A stretch of 64,000 nt of DNA from Tenacibaculum skagerrakense. GTDB taxonomy: Bacteria > Bacteroidota > Bacteroidia > Flavobacteriales > Flavobacteriaceae. Shown here in pieces: positions 1-9,044 of this stretch (within the stretch, counting starts at the first letter, position 1; every line of letters begins with the position of its first letter). The notes under the pieces were generated by a model, which had not been told where the DNA came from, did no database searches, and worked only from the letters and a program-made list of their open reading frames with translations. The position numbers were made by a program, and so were the translations under genes. The stretch is from contig NZ_SLXM01000003.1 of NCBI RefSeq assembly GCF_004345825.1, positions 282,366 to 346,365 of the forward strand. Direction: 5' to 3'.

Positions 1-2
1 GT

Positions 3-1283
3 TTGTCCTATATGGCATTAAGTAGTCGTTATGCACCTTTTACTGATTTATTTCCTACTATAAGTTGGGCATTTATAACTAAAATAGAATATATCTCTCT
101 GTTTTATGCAGGAACTGCTGCTAGTTTATTTTTTGATAAAATCTTTAAAGGTTATTCTCATAAATTGTATCCTAAATTATTACGCTATTCATTCTATCTA
201 TTAGCGTTTTTAGTAATTGTACTTCCTGCTCCCTATTTTACAAAGTTTGTAGTTCCTTTTTTGGTATTTATGATTATTAATATTCTGTATGTATTCTTCA
301 TCATTGCTAAATCTATAAAGGAAAAAAAACATGATTCCATATTATTACTAGTAAGTATGTTATTAGGAACCATTGTCTTTTTCTTACACATATTCGTTTT
401 TCTTGGAAAAATAGAAAACACTATTATTTATGTGAATTTTGGTTATATAATAGTGTTTTTGTTATTGTCAATGCTTTTAATGTATCGTTTCTCTACTTCA
501 TTTAAACAATTGGCAACATCAAGAGAATTAGCCATAAACCAAGGACTAGAGATTTCTTTACAATCCAAAGAACTGACTAAAGTAAATACAGAACTGAAAG
601 AAAATTTAAAGCAGTTAGAGAGTTACAATGCCGAATTGGATAGTTTTAATCATATTGTTTCTCACGACCTAAAAGCTCCTTTAGTTGCTATGCATACGCT
701 AATTACATTTATTGAAGAAGACTTAGAGTTGGTAATGGATGATAATGCTAAAAAACACTTTGATTTGTTGAAAAACAGAGTTACTAAAATGGATGCATTG
801 ATTAATGGTCTTTTAGAATATTCTAAAGTTGCTAAAGGAAACAAATCTAAAGAACTATTCAGCTTAAATGGTTTGTTAAAAGACGTAATAGATATACTTA
901 ATCACTCTAAACAAAATATAATAACCATACCAGACGAAGATATTCAAGTGTATGCTAATAAAATTGAATTAGAGCATGTGTTTCAAAATCTTATAAGCAA
1001 TGCAATTAAGTATAATGATAAGGAAAAAACCATCATTGAAATTACAGCCTTAATTACGGATAATGAATACCTATTTTCGGTAAGTGATAATGGTCCTGGT
1101 ATTGATAGTAAGTATCATTCTAAAATATTTGAAATGTTTAGTAGATTAGATAAAGACGACGAAAACAGTACTGGAATTGGTCTAACTATTGTCCAAAAGC
1201 TTGTTTCTCAAAACAACGGTTTTATCTCTGTTGAATCTGAAAAAGGACAAGGCACTACAATTAAGTTTAGTTGGAAAATTTAA
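3..1283 (+). CDS. 7TM-type sensor histidine kinase (5' partial)
   Basis: Membrane-bound sensor kinase of a two-component system; the signal is unknown. The reading frame is open to the left edge, so the true start and probably a periplasmic sensor domain lie outside the window. About five hydrophobic segments fill residues 30-162, as in 7TMR-DISM kinases, followed by a coiled coil (about 170-215). The HisKA phosphoacceptor is in SHDLKAPL (His about 221). The ATPase domain shows the N box (NLISNAIKYND), G1 (DNGPGI), F box (FEMFSRL) and G2 (GIGLTI), so the catalytic core is complete. No receiver domain follows. It converges on the minus-strand operon with only a 13-base gap and no visible terminator. 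Confidence 0.88.
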   Translation: MSYMALSSRYAPFTDLFPTISWAFITKIEYISLFYAGTAASLFFDKIFKGYSHKLYPKLLRYSFYLLAFLVIVLPAPYFTKFVVPFLVFMIINILYVFFIIAKSIKEKKHDSILLLVSMLLGTIVFFLHIFVFLGKIENTIIYVNFGYIIVFLLLSMLLMYRFSTSFKQLATSRELAINQGLEISLQSKELTKVNTELKENLKQLESYNAELDSFNHIVSHDLKAPLVAMHTLITFIEEDLELVMDDNAKKHFDLLKNRVTKMDALINGLLEYSKVAKGNKSKELFSLNGLLKDVIDILNHSKQNIITIPDEDIQVYANKIELEHVFQNLISNAIKYNDKEKTIIEITALITDNEYLFSVSDNGPGIDSKYHSKIFEMFSRLDKDDENSTGIGLTIVQKLVSQNNGFISVESEKGQGTTIKFSWKI

Positions 1284-1296
1284 TGCAATTCAACTC

Positions 1297-1830
1297 TTAT
1301 AATACCTCAATAGATTTGATTAATAGTTGAAAACTCTCATCTTTTTTATTACTAATTAAAACAGCAATTTCATGAATTGTATTCGAGTTGAAGTTTTCAA
1401 TATTGAGTTTATTTCCTCGAAAAGAAGGATAAAAATCAGAAAGAGGTAGTTCAATAGTTTCCCAGTCAATCGATGTAATAAAACTCTGCACGTACCAATA
1501 TCTTTGATTTCTTTGTGATTTTAATCTAAACTGATATTTCTTGTTATCTCCTTTTACTTTTAATACTATCTTTTTAGAATTATTATTCAGTTCAATATGA
1601 ATAGGCAATCTAACCATTGCAAAACCTCCATTGTTTTCGGTTGACACATTTCCATGAAATTTTCCATTCCCGTTTTCATCTAAAGAGATTTTGGAGTTAG
1701 AAATACCTCCCATAACATCATCATTGGTAATATACCATTGATTGACATCACTTGATTTGGAAAACGAGTAAATTATAGATTTACTTTGCATCATTACTAA
1801 AATAAACAGAAGGCTTATAAAGTACTTCAT
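1297..1830 (-). CDS. CIA30 family secreted protein
   Basis: 177 residues. An N-terminal hydrophobic stretch (about 1-22) looks like a signal peptide. The rest resembles the CIA30 domain, a galactose-binding-like beta sandwich first named from a complex I assembly factor. The family's WYxxNDDVMGG motif is present at about residues 32-42, and WETIELPLSDF is a second family-like stretch. In bacteria the family has no fixed function. It is the last gene of the photolyase operon and starts 1 base after the stop of the upstream SDR gene, so it is almost certainly co-transcribed. A carbohydrate-binding or quinone-related role would be a guess. Confidence 0.75.
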   Translation of the reverse strand: MKYFISLLFILVMMQSKSIIYSFSKSSDVNQWYITNDDVMGGISNSKISLDENGNGKFHGNVSTENNGGFAMVRLPIHIELNNNSKKIVLKVKGDNKKYQFRLKSQRNQRYWYVQSFITSIDWETIELPLSDFYPSFRGNKLNIENFNSNTIHEIAVLISNKKDESFQLLIKSIEVL

Positions 1831-1831
1831 A

Positions 1832-2512
1832 CTAAAGCTTCAAACTAACAATACCTGCGTCAATAGGAAATACTTGTCCTGAAATTGCAGTAGAAGCATC
1901 TGACAATAAATAAGAAGCTAAACTCGCCACTTCATCTGCTTTTAAATATTTTTTTAAAGGATGGCGGTTTTCCATATTTTCTTTCAGCTTTTCATTTCTC
2001 AATAACTTTTCCGCTAAAGAAGTATCCGTTACTGTTGGAGCTATACAATTAAAACGAACTTTTGTTGCAAATTCTCCGGCTAACGATTTTGTTAAACCTT
2101 CAACAGCCGATTTACTGGCAGCGACACTTGCATGAAACGGCATTCCTAGTTTTGTTGCTACAGTACTAAATAACACTACACTTGCATCATTATTTTTTAA
2201 TTGATTAATATACTTTTGAATCACTTTTACCGCACCAATTACGTTAATTTCAAAATCATTTCTAAAATCGTCTAACGAAAGTCTGTTAACTGGCTTTAAA
2301 TTAATGCTTCCAGGACAATACACCAATCCATGAATATCTTCATTTAAATCAGGTAATTCATCTTTTGTAATGTCTACAGAATAATGAGTTATATTTGGAT
2401 GTGAATCCACTTCACTCCTACTAAAATTAATGATTTTATGAGTGTCTTTTAATTGATTAACAATAGCATTTCCAATTCCTTTACTACCTCCTACTACAAG
2501 AATGGTTTTCAT
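1832..2512 (-). CDS. Short-chain dehydrogenase-like protein lacking the catalytic Tyr
   Basis: 226-residue SDR fold. The nucleotide-binding GGSKGIG (residues 8-14), the structural Asn (about N90) and the catalytic Ser region (VLFSTVA, S116) are present. Where the family has YxxxK, this protein has VAASK, so the Tyr is Val130 while Lys134 is kept. The DNA reads cleanly here and no frameshift is needed to explain it. SDR genes commonly accompany photolyase genes; the substrate is unknown. It lies between TIGR03643 (6-base gap) and the CIA30 gene (1-base gap). It may bind NAD(P)(H) without normal SDR oxidoreductase chemistry. Confidence 0.8.
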   Translation of the reverse strand: MKTILVVGGSKGIGNAIVNQLKDTHKIINFSRSEVDSHPNITHYSVDITKDELPDLNEDIHGLVYCPGSINLKPVNRLSLDDFRNDFEINVIGAVKVIQKYINQLKNNDASVVLFSTVATKLGMPFHASVAASKSAVEGLTKSLAGEFATKVRFNCIAPTVTDTSLAEKLLRNEKLKENMENRHPLKKYLKADEVASLASYLLSDASTAISGQVFPIDAGIVSLKL

Positions 2513-2518
2513 ATTATA

Positions 2519-2785
2519 TTATCTTTTTGATATTTTGTTGTTTGATATATTTCGCTGTCTCGTACACTTAAACCTACCTTTTTCAAATTCACGTTTAGCT
2601 TGGTGTTTTGTAGCTCTTCCTGTAACTCTTTGTCTCCATAACCTAAAGCTTGAAGGTTTCATTTCTCTTCGCATTAAATCTATAACCTCCTGCTCTTTTA
2701 AGCCAAACTGAAATTGAATGGCATCAAAGGTTGTCCGATCTTCCCAAGCCATTTCTATAATTCTATCAATTTCTCTATCCGTCAT
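2519..2785 (-). CDS. TIGR03643 family protein
   Basis: About 88 residues, basic. The conserved core runs from TDREIDRIIEMAWEDRTTF to WRQRVTGRATKH and matches the small TIGR03643 family, known chiefly from photolyase-containing neighbourhoods. No biochemical function is established; the basic C-terminus suggests nucleic-acid contact (inference). I chose the ATG at 2785; an in-frame ATG three codons upstream (2794) is also possible. Either start overlaps the end of the preceding gene, as expected in this compact operon. Confidence 0.8.
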   Translation of the reverse strand: MTDREIDRIIEMAWEDRTTFDAIQFQFGLKEQEVIDLMRREMKPSSFRLWRQRVTGRATKHQAKREFEKGRFKCTRQRNISNNKISKR

Positions 2786-3200
2786 AATAATCAAGCTTTA
2801 AAAATTCATTTTTATAATCCAGCATTTTAGCAATGAATTTCTTGTTTTCTGTATAGTTTTTATTCTTAAGAAACTTAATAAAGTTTCCTTCTGCATGAAT
2901 ACTGAAATAACTAGAATTATAAACCACTAACTTGTAGTATGGAATACACCAAGAATAACGTTCTAAACGATTAGTAAAGTGAACTAAAATTCCGTTTGGT
3001 CGTAACTCTAGATTTCCATAATTGAGTTCAGAAAATTGCTTTTGCTTAGGATACAGTTTTTCACTTAACTCATAAATCATAAACCTACCAGAGCCATTTC
3101 CGTTCATTTTAAGTCGTTCTAAGAAAGAAAATGGTTTACCCAATAGTTCTTTGCTATGGATTTTAAAATCTTCGTTATTATATGTTGTATTAAAAATCAT
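2775..3200 (-). CDS. Hypothetical protein in photolyase operon
   Basis: 141 residues, no signal peptide or membrane segment. I do not recognise the family. It is rich in Tyr, Asn and Lys and looks like a small globular alpha/beta protein (for example GNLELRPNGILVHFTNRLERYSW). Its start overlaps the photolyase stop in an ATGA arrangement and its end overlaps the TIGR03643 start by 11 bases. The coupling argues for a real gene whose product works with the photolyase group. No catalytic motif is evident. Confidence 0.7.
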   Translation of the reverse strand: MIFNTTYNNEDFKIHSKELLGKPFSFLERLKMNGNGSGRFMIYELSEKLYPKQKQFSELNYGNLELRPNGILVHFTNRLERYSWCIPYYKLVVYNSSYFSIHAEGNFIKFLKNKNYTENKKFIAKMLDYKNEFLKLDYYDG

Positions 3201-4687
3201 TCGTCTCGTAACATTCTGCTTCTATTAGTAATAGTATGCTTTTTCAATATTCGCACACTTTCTCTAAGTACTTCTTTATCCTTTTTCATATTCCATAAAA
3301 TATCACTAGCTCTTTTTCTATTTTCTTTAATATTAACAATCGGATAAGGATAATCTTTACCAAGTTGACAGTTATTAAATTGTTGATCTAAAGGAGTCAT
3401 TAAATACGGCTCATGAATAAATGGAGTAGGTAAATCTGCTAATTCTGGAACCCACTTTTTAATAAACGTAGCATCAGGATCATGTTCTTGTCCGTTTTTA
3501 ATAGGATTGTAGATTCTTAGGTTATTAATACCAGTTTCACCAGCTTGCATTTGCAATTGTGGAAAATGAATTCCCGGTTCAAAATCTAGAAAACATCTTG
3601 ATAAATGATGTGTTGCTTCTTGCCAAGGCTGCCATAAAATGTGTGTAAAAAAAGACACTAGCATGGCTCTCATTCTAAAATTTATATACCCTGTTGTGTT
3701 TAAGCAACGCATAGACGCATCAACTAAAGGAAAACCAGTTTGTCCATTTTCCCAAGCTTCTATATATCCTTTAGAGATTGATTTTTTAAGTTTATGATAG
3801 CCTTTGTTTACACTCGCATTTTCCATAGTACATTCCATTTCAAACTTTTGAATAAAATGAGCTTGCCATCGCAATCTTGATATAAATGCTCCTAAATGTC
3901 TTTTTCCTTCCGAACTTTGTTTTACCTCTTTAGCTTTTTGAAAAATTTCTCTGATAGATACATTTCCCCAAGCTATGTAAGGTGATAATCTACTACAACT
4001 TGTTCTTGAATCTTCTGGTTTAGAAATGTGGAACATATACTTTTCATAGCGTTCATTAAAAAATGAATCGGCATATTTCCAAGCCATTTTTGTACCTCCA
4101 TACTGAAAATTCTTATCCTCATCAGTTTTTAAATTAGTTGTATGAAAATATTCAGAAAGTGAATGAATTTCAGATATCGTAATAAAGTTTTCCGAATTAG
4201 CTTGAAACTTAATTTGAGTTTGATACATGTAATCTTCCCACTTTTCAAACCAATCTTCACGATTTAATAGTCCTCTTAAAACACCATTATTAATGTTTTC
4301 CGTCCATTCTATAGAATTATTTCTACAATAACGAGCAAATTCCTTATCTCTATTAAAAGTGACTAATAATCCTGTTTCTTGGTGCGAAAACACCTCACTT
4401 ATTATATATTTTGACTGTAGTTGATTAAAAACTGCAGCAATGTCTCCAGTTACACTTAAAACTTTGGTATTGTATTTCGTTAAATCTTCGTTTATATCAG
4501 AAATAGATTCTTTGATAAAATCCCAATGACGTTTACTATAATGCGCATCATTTAATAAAAGATTTTCAAAAACATATAAAAACAACACTCTTTTACCTGA
4601 CTGTAATGCATTGTAAATTGCCTCATTATCATGTAAACGTAAATCTCTCTTTAACCAAACAACGGATATTCTTTCTTTATTCATCAT
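3197..4687 (-). CDS. Photolyase/cryptochrome family protein
   Basis: 496-residue flavoprotein with an N-terminal alpha/beta antenna domain (starts ISVVWLKRDLRLHDNEAI) and a C-terminal FAD-binding helical domain. Recognisable motifs are CSRLSPYIAWGN, WQAHFIQKFE, GFPLVDASMRCLNTTGYINF and RIYNPIKNGQEHDPDATFIK. The usual TGxDAxPYFRxFNP segment is shortened to TGINNLRIYNP, so the FAD-pocket loop differs from classical CPD photolyases. Light-driven repair of pyrimidine dimers is likely from the family but not certain; a signalling role is possible. It overlaps the upstream gene by 11 bases and the downstream one by 4. An ATG one codon downstream (4684) is an alternative start. Confidence 0.88.
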   Translation of the reverse strand: MMNKERISVVWLKRDLRLHDNEAIYNALQSGKRVLFLYVFENLLLNDAHYSKRHWDFIKESISDINEDLTKYNTKVLSVTGDIAAVFNQLQSKYIISEVFSHQETGLLVTFNRDKEFARYCRNNSIEWTENINNGVLRGLLNREDWFEKWEDYMYQTQIKFQANSENFITISEIHSLSEYFHTTNLKTDEDKNFQYGGTKMAWKYADSFFNERYEKYMFHISKPEDSRTSCSRLSPYIAWGNVSIREIFQKAKEVKQSSEGKRHLGAFISRLRWQAHFIQKFEMECTMENASVNKGYHKLKKSISKGYIEAWENGQTGFPLVDASMRCLNTTGYINFRMRAMLVSFFTHILWQPWQEATHHLSRCFLDFEPGIHFPQLQMQAGETGINNLRIYNPIKNGQEHDPDATFIKKWVPELADLPTPFIHEPYLMTPLDQQFNNCQLGKDYPYPIVNIKENRKRASDILWNMKKDKEVLRESVRILKKHTITNRSRMLRDE

Positions 4688-6200
4688 GAAATTTTAACGT
4701 ATAACTGCTTTCCTTCTCTTCTGAATTCTCTAAAAAATTTAAAAACTCTTCTGCCTTACCAAATAATGAATTTCTTTTTTCTAAAGACATTTTATCAAGG
4801 TTAGAAATCAACATTTTTAACCTTGGATTTTTAGCTAATTGATCACGATTAACATCCATAAATCTCCAAAACAAACCATCCCAAACTTCTTCCCACTCTC
4901 CAGAAGTATAATCACTCATTTTTTTGATGTAATTACTACTACTTATATACGGTTTTGTAGACATTAAACCACCATCTGAAAACAATGTCATTCCATACAC
5001 ATTAGGAACCATTACCCAATCATACGCATCAATAAAAAACTCCATAAACCATTGATACACCTGATTTGGATCAAACTCACACAACAACATGAAATTCCCC
5101 AGAACCATTAAACGCTCGATATGATGTGTATAACCCGTTTTTAGAATTCTTTTTATGGTAGTATCTATTGGTAAAACACCTGTGTTACCAGTATAAAAAG
5201 ACTCAGGGATATTTCTTGAATGATTCCAATAATTTCGTGTTCTTTCTTCTGAACCTTTTACTTCATAAACTCCTCTTATAAACTCTCTCCAACCTAAAAT
5301 CTGACGTACAAATCCTTCTAGGGAATTTATTGGAATTTCGTTCTTTGCTGCATACGAAATAGCTGATTCAATAACGTATAAAGGAGATAATAATCCGACG
5401 TTAATTAAGGGAGATAAAACACTATGATGTAAGAAATTTCTATCTTTTACAATAGCGTCTTCATAATCTCCAAACTCATGAAAACGCACTTCAAAAAACT
5501 CCTGTAACCATTTTTCTGCTTCCTTAAATGTTGTAGGATAAATTTGGAATTGATGCAGTTCACCTAAATTATCTTGAAAGTGTTCATTAATATAAGTTCT
5601 AGCTTCTTTGTAATTCTCATTGATATCAGGAAATAAAACAACTGGTGTCATTTTATTTTTTGGATATTTCTTTCTGTTCTCTGTATCAAACGTCCACTTT
5701 CCTCCTACTGGGTCTCCATTTTGAACTAATATATTTCTTTTGATTCGCTCTTCTTTGTAAAAAGAAGTTTGATAAAATTTCTTCTTACTTTCCTTGAAAA
5801 AAGAAGCTAGTTCTTCTTTTGAATTGATGAATAGAGGATTATCAAACCATTTAATCTTAGCTTTTGATGTAGATTCTTTAATTCTCTTTGATAACCAATT
5901 ATCTGTAGGATCAAATAAAAATAATTCGCTATAACCTTTACTTTCGATTTCTGGTATTAATTTTCTAATATCAGATAAATCATCTTTAGCTTCAATGTAA
6001 GTTGTTTTAAAGCCTTTTGTGTGTAAGTAATTTTCATAAAACTGTAACGTAGCTCTATGAAAAGCTAACTTTTGTTTGTGAAAATTATATTGATTGAAGT
6101 ACAATAATTCCTCTATCAAATACACATGAGTATCTTTAGTAAGATAATCTGTTATGTTTTTGAATAATTGATGCGGAAATATGATACTAATTTTACTCAT
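4677..6200 (-). CDS. FeS-BCP/(6-4)-photolyase-like protein without Fe-S cysteines
   Basis: 507-residue member of the deoxyribodipyrimidine photolyase-related family (PF04244; PhrB/CryB type, the prokaryotic (6-4) photolyases). Supporting motifs are LIEELLYFNQYNFHKQKLAFHR near the N-terminus, then GWREFIRGVY, IERLMVLGNFMLLCEFDP, DAYDWVMVPNVYGM and PYISSSNYIKKMSDY. Characterised members hold a [4Fe-4S] cluster through four Cys. This protein has one Cys in total (about C374), and the region after SDY where two or more ligands normally lie reads TSGEWEEVWDGLFWRFM. It therefore belongs to a cluster-free variant. The start follows the CRY-DASH stop as TAA-ATG. Confidence 0.88.
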   Translation of the reverse strand: MSKISIIFPHQLFKNITDYLTKDTHVYLIEELLYFNQYNFHKQKLAFHRATLQFYENYLHTKGFKTTYIEAKDDLSDIRKLIPEIESKGYSELFLFDPTDNWLSKRIKESTSKAKIKWFDNPLFINSKEELASFFKESKKKFYQTSFYKEERIKRNILVQNGDPVGGKWTFDTENRKKYPKNKMTPVVLFPDINENYKEARTYINEHFQDNLGELHQFQIYPTTFKEAEKWLQEFFEVRFHEFGDYEDAIVKDRNFLHHSVLSPLINVGLLSPLYVIESAISYAAKNEIPINSLEGFVRQILGWREFIRGVYEVKGSEERTRNYWNHSRNIPESFYTGNTGVLPIDTTIKRILKTGYTHHIERLMVLGNFMLLCEFDPNQVYQWFMEFFIDAYDWVMVPNVYGMTLFSDGGLMSTKPYISSSNYIKKMSDYTSGEWEEVWDGLFWRFMDVNRDQLAKNPRLKMLISNLDKMSLEKRNSLFGKAEEFLNFLENSEEKESSYTLKFHDE

Positions 6201-7504
6201 TTAGAATAATGTTGTTTGTAACCACGTGCGTTGATAATTACCATTTTTATCGTACCTATCTGCCTGTAGTTGTATGTTAAACTTTCGATCTCTGGGATCA
6301 TTACCTACTCCAGAGACGTACTTCCAATTACCATAATTGCTATGTACATCATAATCAATCAACATACTTTCAAAATAGGAAGCACCAATTCTCCAATCTA
6401 ACTGAAGTTCTTTAGCAAAATAGGAAGCCACATTTTGTCGTCCTCGATTACTCATCCAACCTGTTTCCTTCAATTCAATCATATTGGCGTTTACAAATGG
6501 TTCATTGGTTTCTCCATTAATCCATTGATGGAGTAGTTTCTCATCATTTTTCCAAGAGTAATTCGTTTTTTTATTCCTCCGAGTTTAAACAGTTTATTAC
6601 CGTGTTTTAACGCTATATATTTAAAATAATCTCTCCAAATTAACTCAAAAACTAACCAATACGTAGATTCATTTTTTTCGATTGTCGCTTCGTATTTTTT
6701 TAGTTCCCAGTAAATTGACTTTGCAGAGATACATCCATTAGCTAGCCAAGGAGAAAACTTAGAACTGTAATCAACACCTAACAATCCGTTTCGAGTTTTC
6801 TTATAATATGAAAGCTTCTTTGAGTTGAAAAAATACTCTTGTAAACGTTTAAAAGCTTGTGTTTCTCCTCCTGAAAAAGGAAATGCTGAGTAATTAGGTA
6901 CTGTAAAATCAGAAAAACCTAGTTTTTCAAGCGTAATCAACTCTGTTTCGTTTTCAATTAAATTTGATGGACTTTTTTTTGAAGGAAAGACTTCCTTCTC
7001 TATTACTCCATATTTTTCTACTTTTTTACGAAACTCTGTAAAAATGTGAGGTGTTTGGTGGGTCTCAAAAGAAATGTTACTTGGTTCAACTAAGAATTGA
7101 TCGTAATACTCAAACACCTCAACTTGCTCTGGAATTGATGATCTTAAATGCTTTATTTCAAGTGTTTCTTCACTTGTAAACTCTCTCTGAAAAAAAAGAG
7201 CATCCGCTTTATACTTTAGACAAAATTGTGGCAAAAAACGATGCGGATGCTCATAACATAAGAAGAGAGAAATGTTTAATTTTTTTAAATTATTATGTAA
7301 ATCGTTAACCGATTCTATGATAAATTTTGCTCTATATTTTTCGGTCTTTTTAAAACCATATTCATTAATCTTATATACATTTGGATTGAAACAGTAAACT
7401 GCAATTACATGTTCATACTCATTACAAGCCTTAAAAAGCACCTTATTATTTCGTACTCTTAAATTGTTGGTAAACCAAACTATGGCTGTTTTTGAGTTTT
7501 GCAT
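6201..7504 (-). pseudogene. CRY-DASH cryptochrome, frameshifted in a homopolymer
   Basis: Two adjacent reading frames together make one CRY-DASH protein of about 434 residues. The N-terminal frame (from ATG 7504) gives the antenna domain and the DASH-typical GLLGVDYSSKFSPWLANGCIS and FELIWRDYFKY, then reads out of frame after KLFKLGGIKK and stops near 6491. The second frame carries on with NYSWKNDEKLLHQWING, FVNANMIELKETGWMSNRGR and GVGNDPRDRKFNI to the stop at 6201. The switch falls at a run of seven T on the plus strand (6566-6572); eight would restore one frame. This may be a true mutation, a phase-variable tract or a base-calling error. DASH proteins bind FAD and a folate antenna and act on single-stranded DNA lesions or in blue-light sensing. 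Confidence 0.85.
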
Positions 7505-7623
7505 TTTTTACTACAATATTTAACATTATTCCAATCTCTTTCCCATTTTTTCCTCCAAGTAAAAGGTCTGTTACAACAGAGACATATTTTTGAAGGTAAA
7601 TGTTCTTTCTTTACTCCTCTCAC
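7480..7623 (-). CDS. DUF2256 small zinc-ribbon-like protein
   Basis: 47 residues, below usual gene-calling size. The product reads from a GTG start as [20 protein letters not shown], then [20 protein letters not shown] and a short tail. The paired Cys (CLCC and CSKKC) and the WRKKWxxxWxxVKYCS core match DUF2256, found beside cryptochrome genes. The GTG overlaps the stop of the upstream SDR gene as GTGA, which supports this start by translational coupling. The 3' end overlaps the start of the CRY-DASH gene by 25 bases. Zinc binding is inferred from the four Cys; the function is unknown. Confidence 0.82.
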   Translation of the reverse strand: MRGVKKEHLPSKICLCCNRPFTWRKKWERDWNNVKYCSKKCKTQKQP

Positions 7624-9041
7624 TTTTCGGAAACTAAAGCGTCAATCATTCCATTAAAAACAAAGGCGTGAAAAGGTAACACTGCATACCAATACAATCT
7701 TCCCCAAATTCCTTTTGGCCTAAACACAGCTCTTTGAAATAATTGATTTTTAACTATCTTAAACTCTAACCAAGCTTCTCCTGGTAATTTCATTTCTGCA
7801 AAAAGCAATAATCTTTTTTCCTCTTTATCAGCGAGCAATACACGCCAAAAATCTAATGGATCTCCTGGCTCTAAATAAGAACTGTGGGTTCTTCCTCTAC
7901 GTAATCCTACACCTCCAACTAGTTTATCCATATACCCACGAATTTTCCACAGCCAGGTGAAACTGTACCAACCATTTTCACCGCCAATTGACCAGATTTT
8001 ATTGATAGTTACTTCTTCATTAACTATATTTCTAGATCTTACATCTTTAAAACAACCAAATTGCGGTATTTGAACATGTTTACTTAATTGATCTTTAAAA
8101 ACACCGCTGCTGATAGCATCTTTCCAGCTAGAAATCACAGCATTTTGTTCAATTTTTTGAAAAGCTACGTCTACAGCTTCTGAGTATGTTATAGGAGTTA
8201 CATTTAAAATCTCATTTATATTACTAGGCTTAGCAATCACTTCAACCTTCATACTATCTACTAATGCTTTTGCCAAATTGAACGAAGTAGAGGTTACAAA
8301 ATATAACCAGTATGAGGATAATCTTGGCGTTAAAACGGGTAAGGTAAAAATGTATCGTTTTAAACCTCTAACTTTACCAAACTCTAAGAGCATTTGTTTG
8401 TACGTTAGAATTTCGGGACCACAAATATCAAATGATTTATTGAATACTTTTTCATTTCCAAGTCCATTAACCAGAAAGCTTAACACATCTCTAATAGCTA
8501 TTGGCTGTGTTTTAGTATTCAACCATTTCGGAGTAATCATTACAGGAAGCTTTTCAACAATATCTCTAATGATTTCGAAAGATGCACTTCCACTTCCTAC
8601 TATAATTCCAGCTCTAAATGTTGTTAACGAATATTTATTAGATGCTAATGTTTGCTCTACTTGTAAACGAGACTGTAAATGTTTTGATAATGAATTATCA
8701 TTTACAATTCCGCTTAAATAAATTACTTGTTTGCAATTGGTCTTTTCAACTAAAGTTTTAAAATTTGAAGCACATTTTCTTTCTAAATCTTCAAAATCCC
8801 CAGAATTTGTCGACATAGAATGAATAAGATAGTATGCCGCATCAATATCTTTTGGTAAATCTGGAAGCGTATCTTCTAAAAAATCAATTTTTAAAAATTC
8901 AATATTTTCTTTATTCTCAATCTCATCAGGTATTCTGTTTAAATCACGGACACAACAAACCAGTTCATAATTGTTTTCTAACAATTGAAGAACTAAGCGC
9001 TTTGCTATATAACCTGTTGTACCTGTGATTAGAATTTTCAT
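7620..9041 (-). CDS. SDR family oxidoreductase with C-terminal DUF2867
   Basis: 473 residues. The first roughly 300 form an atypical (complex I NDUFA9-like) SDR domain: the Rossmann motif is [11 protein letters not shown] near the N-terminus, and AYYLIHSM and VIYLSGI are typical of the group. The C-terminal roughly 150 residues match DUF2867 ([52 protein letters not shown]). NAD(P) binding is likely; the substrate is unknown. The family is common in photolyase neighbourhoods of marine bacteria. It starts 3 bases after the flavin reductase gene and overlaps the DUF2256 gene by 4. Confidence 0.87.
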   Translation of the reverse strand: MKILITGTTGYIAKRLVLQLLENNYELVCCVRDLNRIPDEIENKENIEFLKIDFLEDTLPDLPKDIDAAYYLIHSMSTNSGDFEDLERKCASNFKTLVEKTNCKQVIYLSGIVNDNSLSKHLQSRLQVEQTLASNKYSLTTFRAGIIVGSGSASFEIIRDIVEKLPVMITPKWLNTKTQPIAIRDVLSFLVNGLGNEKVFNKSFDICGPEILTYKQMLLEFGKVRGLKRYIFTLPVLTPRLSSYWLYFVTSTSFNLAKALVDSMKVEVIAKPSNINEILNVTPITYSEAVDVAFQKIEQNAVISSWKDAISSGVFKDQLSKHVQIPQFGCFKDVRSRNIVNEEVTINKIWSIGGENGWYSFTWLWKIRGYMDKLVGGVGLRRGRTHSSYLEPGDPLDFWRVLLADKEEKRLLLFAEMKLPGEAWLEFKIVKNQLFQRAVFRPKGIWGRLYWYAVLPFHAFVFNGMIDALVSEK

Positions 9042-9044
9042 AGC

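Noticed and set aside
8278..8721. Plus-strand open frame of 147 codons opposite the SDR-DUF2867 gene
   Set aside because: It lies wholly inside a well-supported gene on the other strand, has no recognisable motif, and reflects codon-bias shadowing.
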